The translations under genes and the position numbers were made by a program. A DNA stretch of 64,000 nucleotides, taken from the NCBI GenBank assembly GCA_900660155.1, contig CABFPE010000200.1:750672-814671 (forward strand), read 5' to 3'. The notes beneath the pieces were generated by a model. That model did not search any database. It was not told the origin of the DNA and was given only the letters and a program-made list of their open reading frames with translations. Positions 46,820-59,172 of the stretch are shown piece after piece. Each line of letters opens with the position of its first letter. The stretch's first letter is position 1. The DNA comes from Hofstenia miamia. Lineage: Eukaryota; Xenacoelomorpha; Acoela; Hofsteniidae.

Positions 46820-48849
46820 CACTGGGTATTTTCGTCAAAATATGTAATGACACGCTGCATGAGTTCACACTCAATCTTCCGGACATAATCTAATATGGGG
46901 TCTTCATTAACAAATGTATCAAAAATTGAATGTATATATTTGAGTTCTCGTATAGAATATAGGCGAGGGTACAAATATTTTGAGACGAGACAATTTCATC
47001 AAAATCTTGCATTAAATAATTTTAATCCCTTCCTAAAATCCTCTACGCAAATAGGATAAAATTTTGGCTAAAAAGCAATGAAAATGAAGACGAGGTTCCG
47101 TAGGACTATCGTAATAAAACTTAAAGAACAACGTCATTCCAAATGTTGGCCTTTTCACTCATTAGTTAGTTTCATGTAAATATGTCAGTGTAATTGGAGT
47201 TTATTACCTTTTTCTTATTTAATTGCTTTACAATTCATTTTATTTTTATTAAAACAACTGCTACAAATATGGAAGGCCGATCTGACAAAGTTGTTAACTG
47301 AGTGAAGTTGTCTTGGAAAACACTAATTGCAAATCAAACCCACTTTTTCTGGAGTGAACTAAATTATATTGTCTGCTATTAGCAAACAATTAAGTGTACA
47401 CTGAATTATTATTTTTTCTAGTAAAGTGAAGGACTACAGATTTTTCTCTTAGCAATTCAACTTAAGTACACATGACATCGATATATTTGCGTATTTCAAT
47501 AAATCAATGAAGCAGTGACAAAGGATAACAGACATAAGGGTAGAGTGGATAAGCCTTCCAAAGAATTTAAAATTTTTTATAATGAAACAGTTTACAAAAA
47601 ACAATGAGCTAATATTTTATTTAAAACTAGTAATTAATTAAGGCTAAGCCAGATTCATTTATATTTCTATATAAAATTGTTCATCTGTCAAAATGTTAAC
47701 AATAATTAGAATAAATAATGTGGTAAACTTAAATCTTAAATGAAGCTGATTAGATTTTCTCTAGCAATTTAACTCTAAGTTATCCACTGTATCTATAAAA
47801 TGACTCGCATATTGGATAACGATTTGTATTATCCAATATAAAAAGCATTGCCGATCTTGGAGGACTTTTTCCAATTTTGGGCTTGCAATAGCACTTTATT
47901 TGGACTTCTTAAATAACATCAGACATAAATGGTGTAAAGACATGTAGTAAATTTGTTCGTAGTAGCAGTCGTTAGCTACAATTCGCAGAAGCTACACTAC
48001 TTGTGGAGCAGCTAGAATATCTATCTTGTAACAACTACAGAAGTTCTTGGAAAATATATATTATACCCCCATGCATTTTTGGGTGCAACAATTTGATTAA
48101 AGCAATATTTCAATACGATATAATAGCAAAATATTTTTAAACCACACTCCTAATTGTCCAGTGGTATTAATATACCTCATCCAGCCCACAGAAACATGTT
48201 TAAATGTTGCTATTTCAAAATAAAATTTTTCATATTTAATATTCTTGAACACTTTGCGCCCTACCCTATGCTTTGATTGCAATTCCTCAGATTCAAATGT
48301 CCCTCACAAATTCTCTTTGTAATAAGTTTTATTTATGCTTAGAATGTACTGGTTTCGTTTTTTCTTCCAAACGCAATTATCAAGAAAACTGCTATGTAAT
48401 ATGTAATGGTTAATACAATACAGTTGAAGAAATACGTTACAAAGTTTTTAATGCAAACAATAATATTATACTTAATAATTAAAATATAGAAAACTATTTA
48501 CCAAATAGTCGTTTATTAATGCCTTGCACCCCTTGCATGTACACGTATGAAAAACGATACATGATTCAAATTCAATAAACATAATTGATTTTAATTCAGA
48601 ATGCTGCCACAGGAAACCTCATGGAGTTGAATTGAATAACGATTTCTTGTAGTGAAACATAAAAGTGATTTTGCAATAAAATGATTAAAAATTATCTTTA
48701 GCGTTAAATAAAGAAATTGATAGCCACAATGAAATATTTGCATTACAATTTACAATGTTTACTTTATGTGGGAAAATGCTCTGTCACTCAACAATTGTAA
48801 TATGAACAGATATATTTTAATAAAATTCCCTCTTTCGAATTTATTAAGG

Positions 48850-48853
<4 letters not shown>

Positions 48854-48882
<29 letters not shown>
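48854..48882. repeat. (TA)n microsatellite
   Basis: About 29 bp of alternating TA. Confidence 0.9.
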
Positions 48883-48885
<3 letters not shown>

Positions 48886-49894
48886 TTGGCATTAGAATTT
48901 TCCACAAACTTTCCTTCACTATCAATTAGTCAGGAACAGATAAGAACTCACAATAGTTTTCTTACGGTTTCTGAAAAAATGGCTATATTGGCCTAATGAA
49001 GAAATGTAGTCATTTCTTTATGTTTTATTTTGTCTTTCGCATTCATAAGTTAAATATCATGTAACTCAATGCGAGTTTATGTTGCTAAACGTTTTAAAAT
49101 TAAAATGTATCAAATTTTCTTGTCCTATTGCTGTTTATACGTCAAAATTCAGAATATTTTCCCAGTTTAAATTTATTAATATCTCAATAAAATGTATATG
49201 TATTGGTAAAAATTTTATAATATTATTTATTTTAAGACACCAAAAATACTTAAAAGCCTTTTATATATATCAAACCTAGATAGCAGTATATTTTTTGTAA
49301 TATTTTTTAATATATTTAAAATTTGTTGAACATTCTTTATATATATATATATATATATATGCTAAATTATAAAGATTATTTAATACCATTATTGAAAAAC
49401 ATTTTATTCTTGGAAACTTTGTACAGTCATGTTAATTGCAAAATTTTCAAACGAAATGTTCTTTTAAATACCCTTTGAATATCCTAACGCCATTTGAATT
49501 ATTTTTGACTAAATACATGCTTAATGTTGATAGCGTTTTATTAGAAAAGACACCAAACAGGTCAATATATTCCAGTCAAGTACAAAATTAGACTGATTCT
49601 TTTTTATATGAAATCAGTGACGTAGCATCATTCGATTGCAAATGAAAGTATCCAAAACGAGTTTCTCAAACGGAACAAATTATTTTAGTGATAAATTTTA
49701 GAGAAATTTACATATTAAGTTTAAATATATTTACATATATCCATGGTTTTAGAAGCATGCTACATGTATAGTATTAGAGCTGCTAGAAATTTTTTTCCCT
49801 TATCATGCTATATACTGTATATATAATATTTTATATATTAAATATATATTATGTATATATAACGTTATTTGTATTACATATTGTATACATTTAA

Positions 49895-49898
49895 TGTA

Positions 49899-49967
<69 letters not shown>

Positions 49968-49976
49968 TATATATTG
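49895..49976. repeat. (TA)n microsatellite
   Basis: Two (TA)n runs in about 80 bp, within a wider A/T-only neighbourhood (49,810-49,980). Confidence 0.9.
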
Positions 49977-52752
49977 AAAACGATTAATTTATTTTTAATA
50001 GCTAAATATTCATAAATTTAATATTAATTAATAGATAATTTCAATTAAATAATAATTTGTGCGTTAACATTCACTGACCGATTCAGTTAAAAAGAAGAAA
50101 AAGAATATGGGTTTTTCTCTCTCAAATATTGTCATATATAACCTACCATGCAAACACACAACTTTTTTTAACAGTATTTACTTCAAATGACGATCCGTTT
50201 TTTTTTAAAAAGCCTTTAATCAGATTTAGTTAATTTTTTATGATTTATATACAATATCTAGACCCCAAAATATAGGCGTGCTCAAAATATAATACGATGT
50301 TCAGTCTAAGATTGGAACTTTGATCACAATGTGAAATCGGCGTTGAACAAAATAATATATTCATTCACACCAATCAGAATTTTGAATTAAAAAATATTTT
50401 TCTTCACAAAATGTTTTAGAAATATTCATGTAGGTCTGAACATTTGTACATAGAGCAATGATGCGAAATATTTAAATTCAAGAATTCACCCTCATATTGA
50501 AATTGTAAACAATATGCTATTTATTACTAACAAAAATTGAGATATATTTGTAACTTCACGTGGTCGTGGTTGTCTAACAAGATGGAATGGCTGATGATTG
50601 GATGCTGTACATGCGTATGCATTTGCGATGTATATGTTTATTTATTGTTTATGATGTGTAAGCCAATTTAATGTCAACGAATTCAACTACCAGGAACACA
50701 CAAGTATTCGTAATAAGATACAAGTAATAATTTTTTTCGATAAATTATCAGTCAAAGTGAGAACCCAGTTTGTTCTCCACACCTTCACTATTTAGCACAG
50801 ACTATGCAATAATTAAAAAAATTGGAAAATATTTGAGTTTGAATAACGAAATAGCATTTGTTTAACAAGAATAAAGGCGTGTATGCTGTAAAACAATTTC
50901 GAAAATTGCGGCATAATGAATAGAATAAAGGGAAAACTTTGAAAAGTTTGATTCCAAAATGTGATTTGGGATAATGCCTCAATGAATATACAAAGTCAAC
51001 CTCATTTAAAAAATTGATAATATTTCCCCTAAATGTGTGTAGCAGTATATTTGGTCATGGAGACGCCGATGTTTTTGCTTGGTTAATCATGGAAAATTTA
51101 TTTCGCAATCACTTTCTTATATATTAGAAGACGAAGGCTTCCTTCAATTATCGCTAGATGTCGTTAGACTAATGAAAAAATAATTGAATTTTGCAAGAAA
51201 AAGTTTCGCGGCTTCCTAAGAAAGACAAGTCGAATATTATGGACTATATGCTAACAATCATGGAAATGAGCTTGATTAGCTTTTCTGAACTGCGATTAAT
51301 TGGCATAGGCATATTTTGCTGCATGTAGCAAACTTATAAGTTGAATAATTTGTAGATATTCTTAGGTAATGCCTTTCTTCTGGAATTGAATGGAAAAAAT
51401 TGAAAGGCTTCGATTAACAACTAGAGCTAGTCAAGGCCATATAGCAATGAAAAATGAATTTATATTTTAAAAAACTATTATTGTTACAGTTTTCCAAAAA
51501 CTATCATGTAGAAACTATTGGAGAATTAAAAAAATATTGTGACACATATAATAGAATGACCTATTTACTATTAAAAGAATTTATCTTAAAGCATTACAAA
51601 AATGTGTCAAATCAATTTGAAATAATACAAAAGTGCTATGTGCATGAATACTGGAGCTTGCATGAGAAATAAACAAAATCCGCATGAGGGCGTACGATAA
51701 TTGAAAATCCAAACTCTTGCAAGAAGTCATTTTCAATAGAAATGTATTCTAACACAATGGATGTATCTTTAATTTTAATACAATAGAAAATGTATGTGAG
51801 ACGACAAATCGGGAATACACATTTGATCACTTATTGCACATATTCACCTACCCCAATATTAATTCTAAAATTATAAATATCACCAAGAAAAATAATTAGT
51901 AATTTTCTGACTATCACTCAAACGAAAGTTATCATATTTTTAATCTACCATAAATAGGAGACTTTTTTCCAGTTTCCTGCATTCAAAACCTCATCACAGT
52001 TTTCGAGTGTTTGCCCAATGCAAGCCCTTATAAATGTATGTCCCAATTTATTAATATTTTGGCAAATAGCTCTGCTCATACCTAATCTTTAAAAGCATTT
52101 AAGCTTAAACAAAATCTGTTGCATTAAAAAAGGAAGATATAAACGAAATTAATGCAACAATATCCAATTATGCATCCAAAATATTTAAGAATCTGTGAAG
52201 CGCTTTTATCTGGATATTAATTTACAATTTTACATTAACCTTGAAATTCTATATTTAGTTTTAAAATTTAAATGACTTCCACATCTATATCAATATTTAC
52301 AATAGTGCAGCATCAAACAAATTACGAATGTAACTTTTTGCAATAACGACTTAAATATGATGAAGATAGATATTTGCTACGAGTGGGCTTACTATTAAAC
52401 AAGGAAAAAAAATCTGTCGTTTACAAAATTTATTGCAGGGTGCATTATCGCTATACTTGACCCGAATTGAACCCAAGTTGTTGGAAATTGGTTACAAGAT
52501 TAAGTAACAAAATTTTAGAATGGAAATAATTAAGTTGTTTTAAAAGCAATTAAGAAATTTTGTGATAAAAAACACATTTATAATATATTTAATTCACTAA
52601 TTGCAGAATATGCCAATTGAATGGCTTCAAGTGTTTCTGACTAAAGACCTTATCACCGTCATTGGTCGTCAGTCCATGGGATGAAAAAGCTTCCTCTGAT
52701 TGTGCCGTTGATGCTGACCTAGAGATTACTACGTTGTGATGCACCACTGTAG

Positions 52753-52758
52753 CTAGCA
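52753..52758. repeat. 6-bp target-site duplication CTAGCA (left)
   Basis: CTAGCA lies directly before the AGTAGTAAAG start of the left arm. The same six bases follow the right arm at 54,435-54,440. Six-base duplications are the hallmark of Polinton/Maverick integration. Confidence 0.9.
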
Positions 52759-53190
52759 AGTAGTAAAGAAAAGCAGGGTAGTATATATACGGGTTTCTAA
52801 TAATAATCAGTTCTTATTAACTTTTTACTCTTTTCTATTGATTTTGATAAGAAAAAAGGCGTTTTTTAGAAATTCAGGCTTTTGCGGCCAGGGGTCAAAA
52901 AAACTGCGGCCATATCCGTATAAATAATTATTCAATTATACCCCCCATTTTAACTATGCACCAATATGTTTTCGAGCAATTTTTTTGCATTTTTTAGAAA
53001 ACCTCTAGAGGCCTATATAAAAATATCAAGAATGAATAAAGTTAATCACAATTTGGTTAAAGAGAGAATTAAATCTTTAAATATTGTGAATCAATGTCTG
53101 TTTCACGTCAGGTCGATAGGTACAGGTCTCATTAAAATTTTTAGCATTACATTAAAGAAAAAAGAAAATATTTTTTCAAAATTATTTTCC

Positions 53191-53570
53191 TTAAAATGTT
53201 AAAGTAGTTCGATTGGATGTTGTATTTACAGATATGTCTTGTTCATACATAATCAACGCATAGAATTTAAATGGATCTGCAGGAGCACCTTGTAAAGTAT
53301 ATCGAAATCTAATTTCATTGATAGCATTTCGAGATGTATCTTTTTGTTTAGATAAATCAAATACAATTATTCCATATTTCTCCTTAAAATCAGATGGCTT
53401 GATAAATGTACCTGTTGAAAAGTCATTGACACCGTCATTATATCTAACAAATTCTGTATATAATCTTGGAAATTCACTAGTTGGATGAATCTCTACCTGT
53501 GGATAAAAATTATCGTTTCCTAATTCTAACTGACATGAAGAAATTTCAGTAGAATTAAAGGTATCAAAAT
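53191..53570 (-). pseudogene. Polinton major capsid protein, C-terminal part (left arm)
   Basis: The minus-strand frame reads from the N gap to 53,191. Its layout (FPRLYTEFVRYNDG, FIKPSDFKEKYGIIVFDLSK, NEIRFRYTLQ, then FKFYALIMYEQDISV near the end) follows the C-terminal part of Polinton double-jelly-roll major capsid proteins. There the pattern is Y...Y...F.G......G..I....Y..GY.LFVFDLTP...G.LR.E..F......V.LLVYAEF. The protein would form the icosahedral shell. Only the last 125 or so residues are present; partial fossil. Confidence 0.65.
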
Positions 53571-53767
53571 NNNNNNNNNNNNNNNNNNNNNNNNNNNNNN
53601 NNNNNNNNNNNNNNNNNNNNNNNNNNNNNNNNNNNNNNNNNNNNNNNNNNNNNNNNNNNNNNNNNNNNNNNNNNNNNNNNNNNNNNNNNNNNNNNNNNNN
53701 NNNNNNNNNNNNNNNNNNNNNNNNNNNNNNNNNNNNNNNNNNNNNNNNNNNNNNNNNNNNNNNNNNN
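53571..53767. other. Assembly gap (197 N) at the element centre
   Basis: The gap lies at the symmetry centre of the inverted repeat. If its size is real, about 50 bp of unique loop remain after accounting for the unmatched left arm; if not, it may hide a full element interior. Confidence 0.9.
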
Positions 53768-54001
53768 TGACTTTTCAACAGGTACATTTATCAAGCCTTC
53801 TGATTTTAAGGAGAAATATGGAATAATTGTATTTGATTTATCTAAACAAAAAGATACATCTCGAAATGCTATCAATGAAATTAGATTTCGATATACTTTA
53901 CAAGGTGCTCCTGCAGATCCATTTAAATTCTATGCGTTGATTATGTATGAACAAGACATATCTGTAAATACAACATCCAATCGAACTACTTTAACATTTT
54001 A
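53768..54001 (+). pseudogene. Polinton major capsid protein, C-terminal part (right arm)
   Basis: Mirror copy of the capsid fragment in the left arm, read on the plus strand and ending at 54,001. The visible residues are the same as those of the left arm over the shared part (IVFDLSKQKD, FKFYALIMYEQDISV). Partial fossil. Confidence 0.65.
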
Positions 54002-54434
54002 AGGAAAATAATTTTGAAAAAATATTTTCTTTTTTCTTTAATGTAATGCTAAAATTTTTAATGAGACCTGTACCTGTCGACCTGACGTGAAACAGACATT
54101 GATTCACAATATTTAAAGATTTAATTCTCTCTTTAACCAAATTGTGATTAACTTTATTCATTCTTGATATTTTTATATAGGCCTCTAGAGGTTTTCTAAA
54201 AAAATGTAAAAAATTGATTAAAAACATATTGGTACATAGTTAAAAAGGGGGGTATAATTGAATAATTATTTATACGGATATGGCCGCAGTTTTTTTGACC
54301 CCTGGCCGCAAAAGCCTGAATTTCTAAAAAACGCCTTTTTTCTTATCAAAATCAATAGAAAAGAGTAAAAAGTTAATAAGAACTGATTATTATTAGAAAC
54401 CCGTATATATACTACCCTGCTTTTCTTTACTACT

Positions 54435-54440
54435 CTAGCA
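54435..54440. repeat. 6-bp target-site duplication CTAGCA (right)
   Basis: Second copy of CTAGCA, directly after the right arm. Confidence 0.9.
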
Positions 54441-55670
54441 GTAGAATTAAAACAATTTTTGGCATGATAAAAATGTATATCTAATCATTTTTTACATTCA
54501 AATTTCAATTTTCAACTCAACATCTATAACATTCCTCTGTATTGAGAACAGCAAAATTTGTCGAATTTTCATTGGTAAACTATAAATTTGGTTTTTCTAA
54601 AAAGTACTTTTTTGCACCAACTACACGCAGATATGGTTAATTACGCACGTATGTAAACAATTTAAGATTTTTCTCACTTGTGGAAACATCGCATGCTTTC
54701 AAACCGTAATGTTTGGGTAATACGCTGGTCAAAAGTCCATGGCAGCATCAGAAAAACCCAATTATTATGTTTTTTTTGTAAATAGATCACTCATGTACTT
54801 TCTGGTAACCGGTTGCGCAAACTCAGAGGCCGGAACGTGGTAAGCATTTTTTAAAAGAGATTGCAATGCAAATATAGCAGTGATCTTCTCGGAAACTAGA
54901 TTTAACTATTGGAATTGAAGTTACTAACATGAACTTTAACAACAACAAAATTTTATAAGAACTTTTAAGGTTTTCTTTATCATAGTTTGCATACTTCTTA
55001 TTAGCAGTATATTGTCTTACAATGTAGTACAGAATACTAAGCATATCAAAGAAATCAAGGTTTAAAACAACCTTAAATATACCATAAATTTAGGATTATT
55101 ATAAAATAAAATGAAAGGTTTAGTGATATTTGGAAATCTGTTTCCGCTTATTTACTCACCTGGTTATTTTAAACTGGTTTCTCAATATTTGTTTGCAAGT
55201 TTTAATGATTGATTTTCTTAAGAAGTTTATCTAAAAGTAACAAATTTAGATGCGATTTAGGTGCTTCTTTGTTGGTCTAATGATATAATATCGATTTTAC
55301 AAGTGCAGAAATTTAATAATTTTTGTTTTCCTAAGACGAAATTATTTAACAACTTCAAAGCAATTGTGATAATTTTCTTCGATAATGGATTTAAGAACAT
55401 TTGACGTTTGAGTGACGTATTGTTTATATAACAGTCGAATTATTTCAGCAACGAATCATTTAAGCTAAATGATTCAAAGTAAGGCTTTATTCAATATATA
55501 TAGTTGTAAAAAAAATCTTGATTTCTAAGTTTTCTTAAGTTTTTGATAGCATCAGCCAAGATAATACTGATAACGAACTGCATTGAATCACATATTCTGC
55601 TGTTCTTTGAAAGAAAGTAAAGAAATTGCTGATAAAACGCTTTAAATTTCATTGGAAACTTCCAAATAAT
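54441..55670. other. AT-rich stretch, nothing recognised
   Basis: No gene or repeat recognised. The 73-aa minus frame at 54,823-55,044 has no family motif. Confidence 0.4.
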
Positions 55671-56300
55671 TTACTTAAAAAATAAATGAATCTTAAAGAT
55701 TTCTAGTTTGTAAAGTAATTTACTGATTTTCAAAGAATCGAAGGAATGTCTTTCAATCTCACTGAAGAGCATAGATGACATTCTCAGGAAATCTTTACAC
55801 TTAGAATACAAACTTTCCTTTTTATGTACTGTTAATGAAGCCTCTACAATTTTATTATTGTTTTCCCTCACAAATTGAGACGTGTATGACTTTCACCCTG
55901 AAGGACTCGACAGCTTCCAAGGAAACGAAGCACTTTCCTTAGGAGTCTAGGTCTTTTTACCTGCCTTCCCCATTACCGTTGTTCCATTAGGTACCTCCTC
56001 TTGCCTATTGCGTATAGTGTTCGAACTACTACTTTCTTCAATTTCTATTTATTTTCCCAACTCTCCTCTATTGCTCTTTTCCCTTTTCAACCCTCTGGTC
56101 GTTGCACTGCAATTTCTCTACAACAACATTGTCTGACTTCTTTGCCTCAATGATCTTTTCCTCTAAACTTATACGATTCATTCTGACTAATTCTTAAGCT
56201 TCAGTGTAGTTTAAACCCTAATTGTCATTCCTGAACTTTTATTGGACAACTTCTCAAAACTTTCTATTTGATGATCTAATGTGCTCAATTCATTCTTACC
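55671..56300 (-). pseudogene. Coding-like purine-rich remnant, unidentified
   Basis: The minus strand is purine-rich, unlike its surroundings, and in pieces reads like a charged coiled-coil protein (for example an ISLEEKIIEAKKSDNVVVEKL segment near 56,170 and ELSTLDHQIESFEKLSNKSS near 56,270). The longest open frame is 55,671-55,871 (66 aa). No family recognised. It could be a decayed host gene or an old element gene. Confidence 0.3.
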
Positions 56301-56842
56301 CAGGTGCAACAACACTGCAAGACTGGATATTTACAAATACTTTAAGCATTGGGTTTCAATAACAAATCCTAATGCGGTATGGCGTTTATTGAAATATTAA
56401 TAGTTCACATCAAACTTGTTGACTGAAATTAATCAATGTGATCGACTGTAGAAGGCGATTATTACAACATTGTTTGATTAAAAAATGAAATTTAACGGTT
56501 TATTGTTATCAGGAAGCGAAGCAAAATATATTTGTACGAGGGACATTATATTTGACCATGAGAGCAAGTACATGGAAATGCAATAATGAAATTACTTAAT
56601 GAGAAAAATATCAATAGTAGCATTTAAATCCAAATGCAGTCGGCCTCATTTATTTTGCTTCAACACAGAGATGATGAATTATTCATTTACGAGTTTTTAG
56701 GTTATTTTCTAGTGAAGAAATTTCAATTTGAATTAACGCCAAACTTTATGATTTATAGACAGATTCAGAGGGAAATAAACAGAAAAATGCAAACGTTGGT
56801 GGATACTAAATGACGGGTGTGATCTTTGCAACAATCAGTAAT

Positions 56843-56900
56843 GTCCACCATTAGGAGTTAAATCGTATGACTACCATTAGGAGTTAAATCGTATGACTAC
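56843..56900. repeat. Two-unit tandem repeat, about 28 bp
   Basis: CCATTAGGAGTTAAATCGTA followed by TGACTA occurs twice in succession, with a third partial unit (CCATTA). Confidence 0.85.
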
Positions 56901-57356
56901 CATTATTTCATAAAAATATATTCTCATAGCAAGCAAAATGCTCAGAATTTTTAGAATAGAGAGTCAATACAAGTGCAGCTCACTTGAGCCTTAGGTTGCG
57001 TTAGAGAAACTATTGCACTACCAATTGTAAAAAATAATTTACAAATACACTGGATACATTTTTGAAGAATCTATTAATAGGAGTTAAACACAAGAGCATT
57101 AACTTCAGTGACTTATAGGGTTGCAGTTTATGTGAAATATATTTGATTGCGACAGCCGTTCATATCAATTTTTAATCATATATGTTCTTGGCTTAAAATT
57201 CAATTCAGATGGAATAATAATTTATACCTCTAAATGTTATCTTTTTGAATTGAAATGTTTCCTTTAATCTTTAAGCTTGGAACCCCCATTTTTTAGTACC
57301 GGGTTTCCAATACAAATCATTTCATTGTAAGTGAACGTTGAGTTAAAAAAATCTAA

Positions 57357-57374
57357 ATGTGTGTGTGTGTGTGT
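57357..57374. repeat. (GT)n microsatellite
   Basis: About 18 bp of alternating GT. Confidence 0.9.
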
Positions 57375-58093
57375 TGTCAAACGTGCTATTACATTAAGTC
57401 AACACATTCGATAAATAAATTGGACAAAATTGTTAAATTTTACATGTTTCTATTAAATTATCAAGACAGAAATATTAAAGCATTAATAATACGAAGATCA
57501 GATTTCTCATTGTGAACGAATCAAATGTTGTCTATTGATTTTTGAGAAGTCAGAGGAATGGAATTGTATTTGGCTTTGAGACCTTGTTACGTCCATATTA
57601 ATTCTCTCTTAACGAAAAGACAAAATAATTACAACTTACCAGGCGGTACATCAAGATGGTCGATCACTGAAACTTCGGTAAAATTTTTGCAAAAAATGCT
57701 ATGCGTTTTGTTGAAGTTAGAACACAATTCGAAGACCTTCATTCACAACCGGGAAAAATGTAATTGATAGCTAATGTTAATAATGTCTTTTAAGTAGATT
57801 TTACACGATGGGTTTTTGCGCTAGAGCAAAACACTTAAGTTAATTGCACTATGTGTAGCATCTGTTGGCGTGCGAAAAAATTACAAGATAGTTATACCCT
57901 GTTTAGATTTAGATGTGACATAAGACAGATCTGTCTCCAATTATCTCAAGACATGTGTTGCGTGTAAACACCCAAAACCTAAGACATACGAACTCTCAAG
58001 CAGGGTAGTTACAAAATAGGTGTAGATCAAATAATTTTGATTTTATTGTATGTCTTCTGTCGCGCTGTCACCGTGTAAACACTAAATCATGAG

Positions 58094-59172
58094 ACATATA
58101 TGTTTTTTACTGCAGACATTAAATTATTATGGAAGCAAAATAGCAGTAATTTCGCCGTATTAAATTAACAAAAAATTATTAATCATATATTTTTTTTAGT
58201 ATTTTATCCGATTTTCACAATTGAAAATAATACTTTTTCAATTACATATGCATATTTAAACATTACTTATGCATTTTAGATAAATTGTTAACAAACCAAT
58301 CGCAAGCTAGCAATTTATAATAGATTAGATTATTGAAATGGTATTGTTATATCATAACCAAGGGTAGGACCTGTACCGAGCACGGACAAAGGAATACGGG
58401 CACGGGCTTCTATACTACGGCCAAGTCTGATGTACAGTATATGTATTTCTTGTTACATTGAAATTAATGGAGATTTATAGCCTAAATTACAGCATAGCAC
58501 ATAAAATATTTCACTAAATCACTTCATTGTCTTCATCAAGTCTAAACAGCTCCATTTTATTGTCATCGTCTGTCCTAGCATTGATCAAATCTAGTACTCA
58601 TATTGTACTAGAACCTAGACGTAGACGCATTTGTTAAGGTTATTTTGTTGTGTCAAAATATTTTAGTTAAATAACATTTAGCTAAGGACATAACGGGCTT
58701 AGGGTACGGACAAACCAATGGACCTATTTTATTGGTACGGGCTATGGGTCGGACACGGGCTCTACCATGGATTATAACAATTAATTAAAATTTACACTTC
58801 ATCCCTAGTTCTTTCGCAATATCAGAGAAAGTCTTCTTTCGAAAATCCCTGTCTTTATATTCAGGACATTCGATATCCCATAAAAATGATTTATTTGAGA
58901 CAGCATCTATTAAGTTGCATTCCATACCATCATTCATTTGTAGTTAAGATTTTAGCAAATTTATAGGTCATTTACCAGTTAGCAAATTTATCTAAAATGC
59001 ATAAGTAATATTTAAACATGCGTATGTAATTGAAAAAATATTATTTTCAATTTTGAAATAGGATAAGATACTAAAAAATATATGATTAATAATTTTTTTT
59101 AATTTAATACGTCGAAATTACTGCTTTTTGCTTCCATAATAATTAAATAACTGCAGTCAAAAACATATATGT
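58094..59172. mobile_element. Foldback element with about 200-bp inverted arms
   Basis: The left arm 58,094-58,292 pairs with the right arm 58,979-59,172 in inverted orientation, at nearly 90% by eye. Landmarks are ACATATATGTTTTT.ACTGCAG at the outer ends and TACTTATGCATTTTAGATAA at the inner ends. The loop holds a separate hAT-like MITE, so the MITE probably landed later. No coding sequence. Without that MITE the loop is about 285 bp. Confidence 0.8.
58369..58770. mobile_element. hAT-like MITE nested in the foldback loop
   Basis: 402 bp. Left end CAAGGGTAGGACCTGTACCG; right end in reverse complement CCATGGTAGAGCCCGTGTCCG. Flanked by ATCATAAC (58,361-58,368) and ATTATAAC (58,771-58,778), an 8-bp duplication matching at 7 of 8. 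Both ends are rich in short GGTACGG/GGGCACGGG motifs. No coding sequence. Confidence 0.7.

Larger units (their letters stand above)
43258..52752. other. AT-rich stretch without recognised genes
   Basis: About 9.5 kb of A/T-rich sequence. It includes (TA)n arrays near 46,789-46,817, 48,854-48,882, 49,339-49,361 and 49,895-49,976. Frames of 60-80 codons (for example 51,454-51,672 and 49,079-49,279) have only low-complexity Ile/Lys/Phe/Leu-rich content. I see no gene. Confidence 0.45.
52759..54434. mobile_element. Polinton/Maverick-like inverted-repeat element
   Basis: Two long inverted arms (left 52,759-53,570, right 53,768-54,434) start AGTAGTAAAGAAAAGCAGGG and end with its reverse complement, so the termini are AG...CT. 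A perfect 6-bp duplication (CTAGCA) flanks them. Both features are diagnostic of Polintons. The arms agree at well over 90% and each holds the end of a capsid gene. The centre is a 197-N gap. As assembled it is a short foldback derivative and not a whole Polinton (usually 15-20 kb), unless the gap hides the interior. It is a virus-like fossil; the similar arms suggest a fairly recent insertion. Confidence 0.85.

Noticed and set aside
51454-51672. 72-aa plus-strand frame
   Set aside because: Lys/Leu/Tyr-rich, no motif, and of a length expected by chance in A/T-rich DNA.
52966-53202. 78-aa frame in the left Polinton arm, mirrored at 53,991-54,227
   Set aside because: Lys/Ile/Phe-rich with no family match. 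It is conserved between arms only because the arms are an inverted duplication; it could be real but is not supported.
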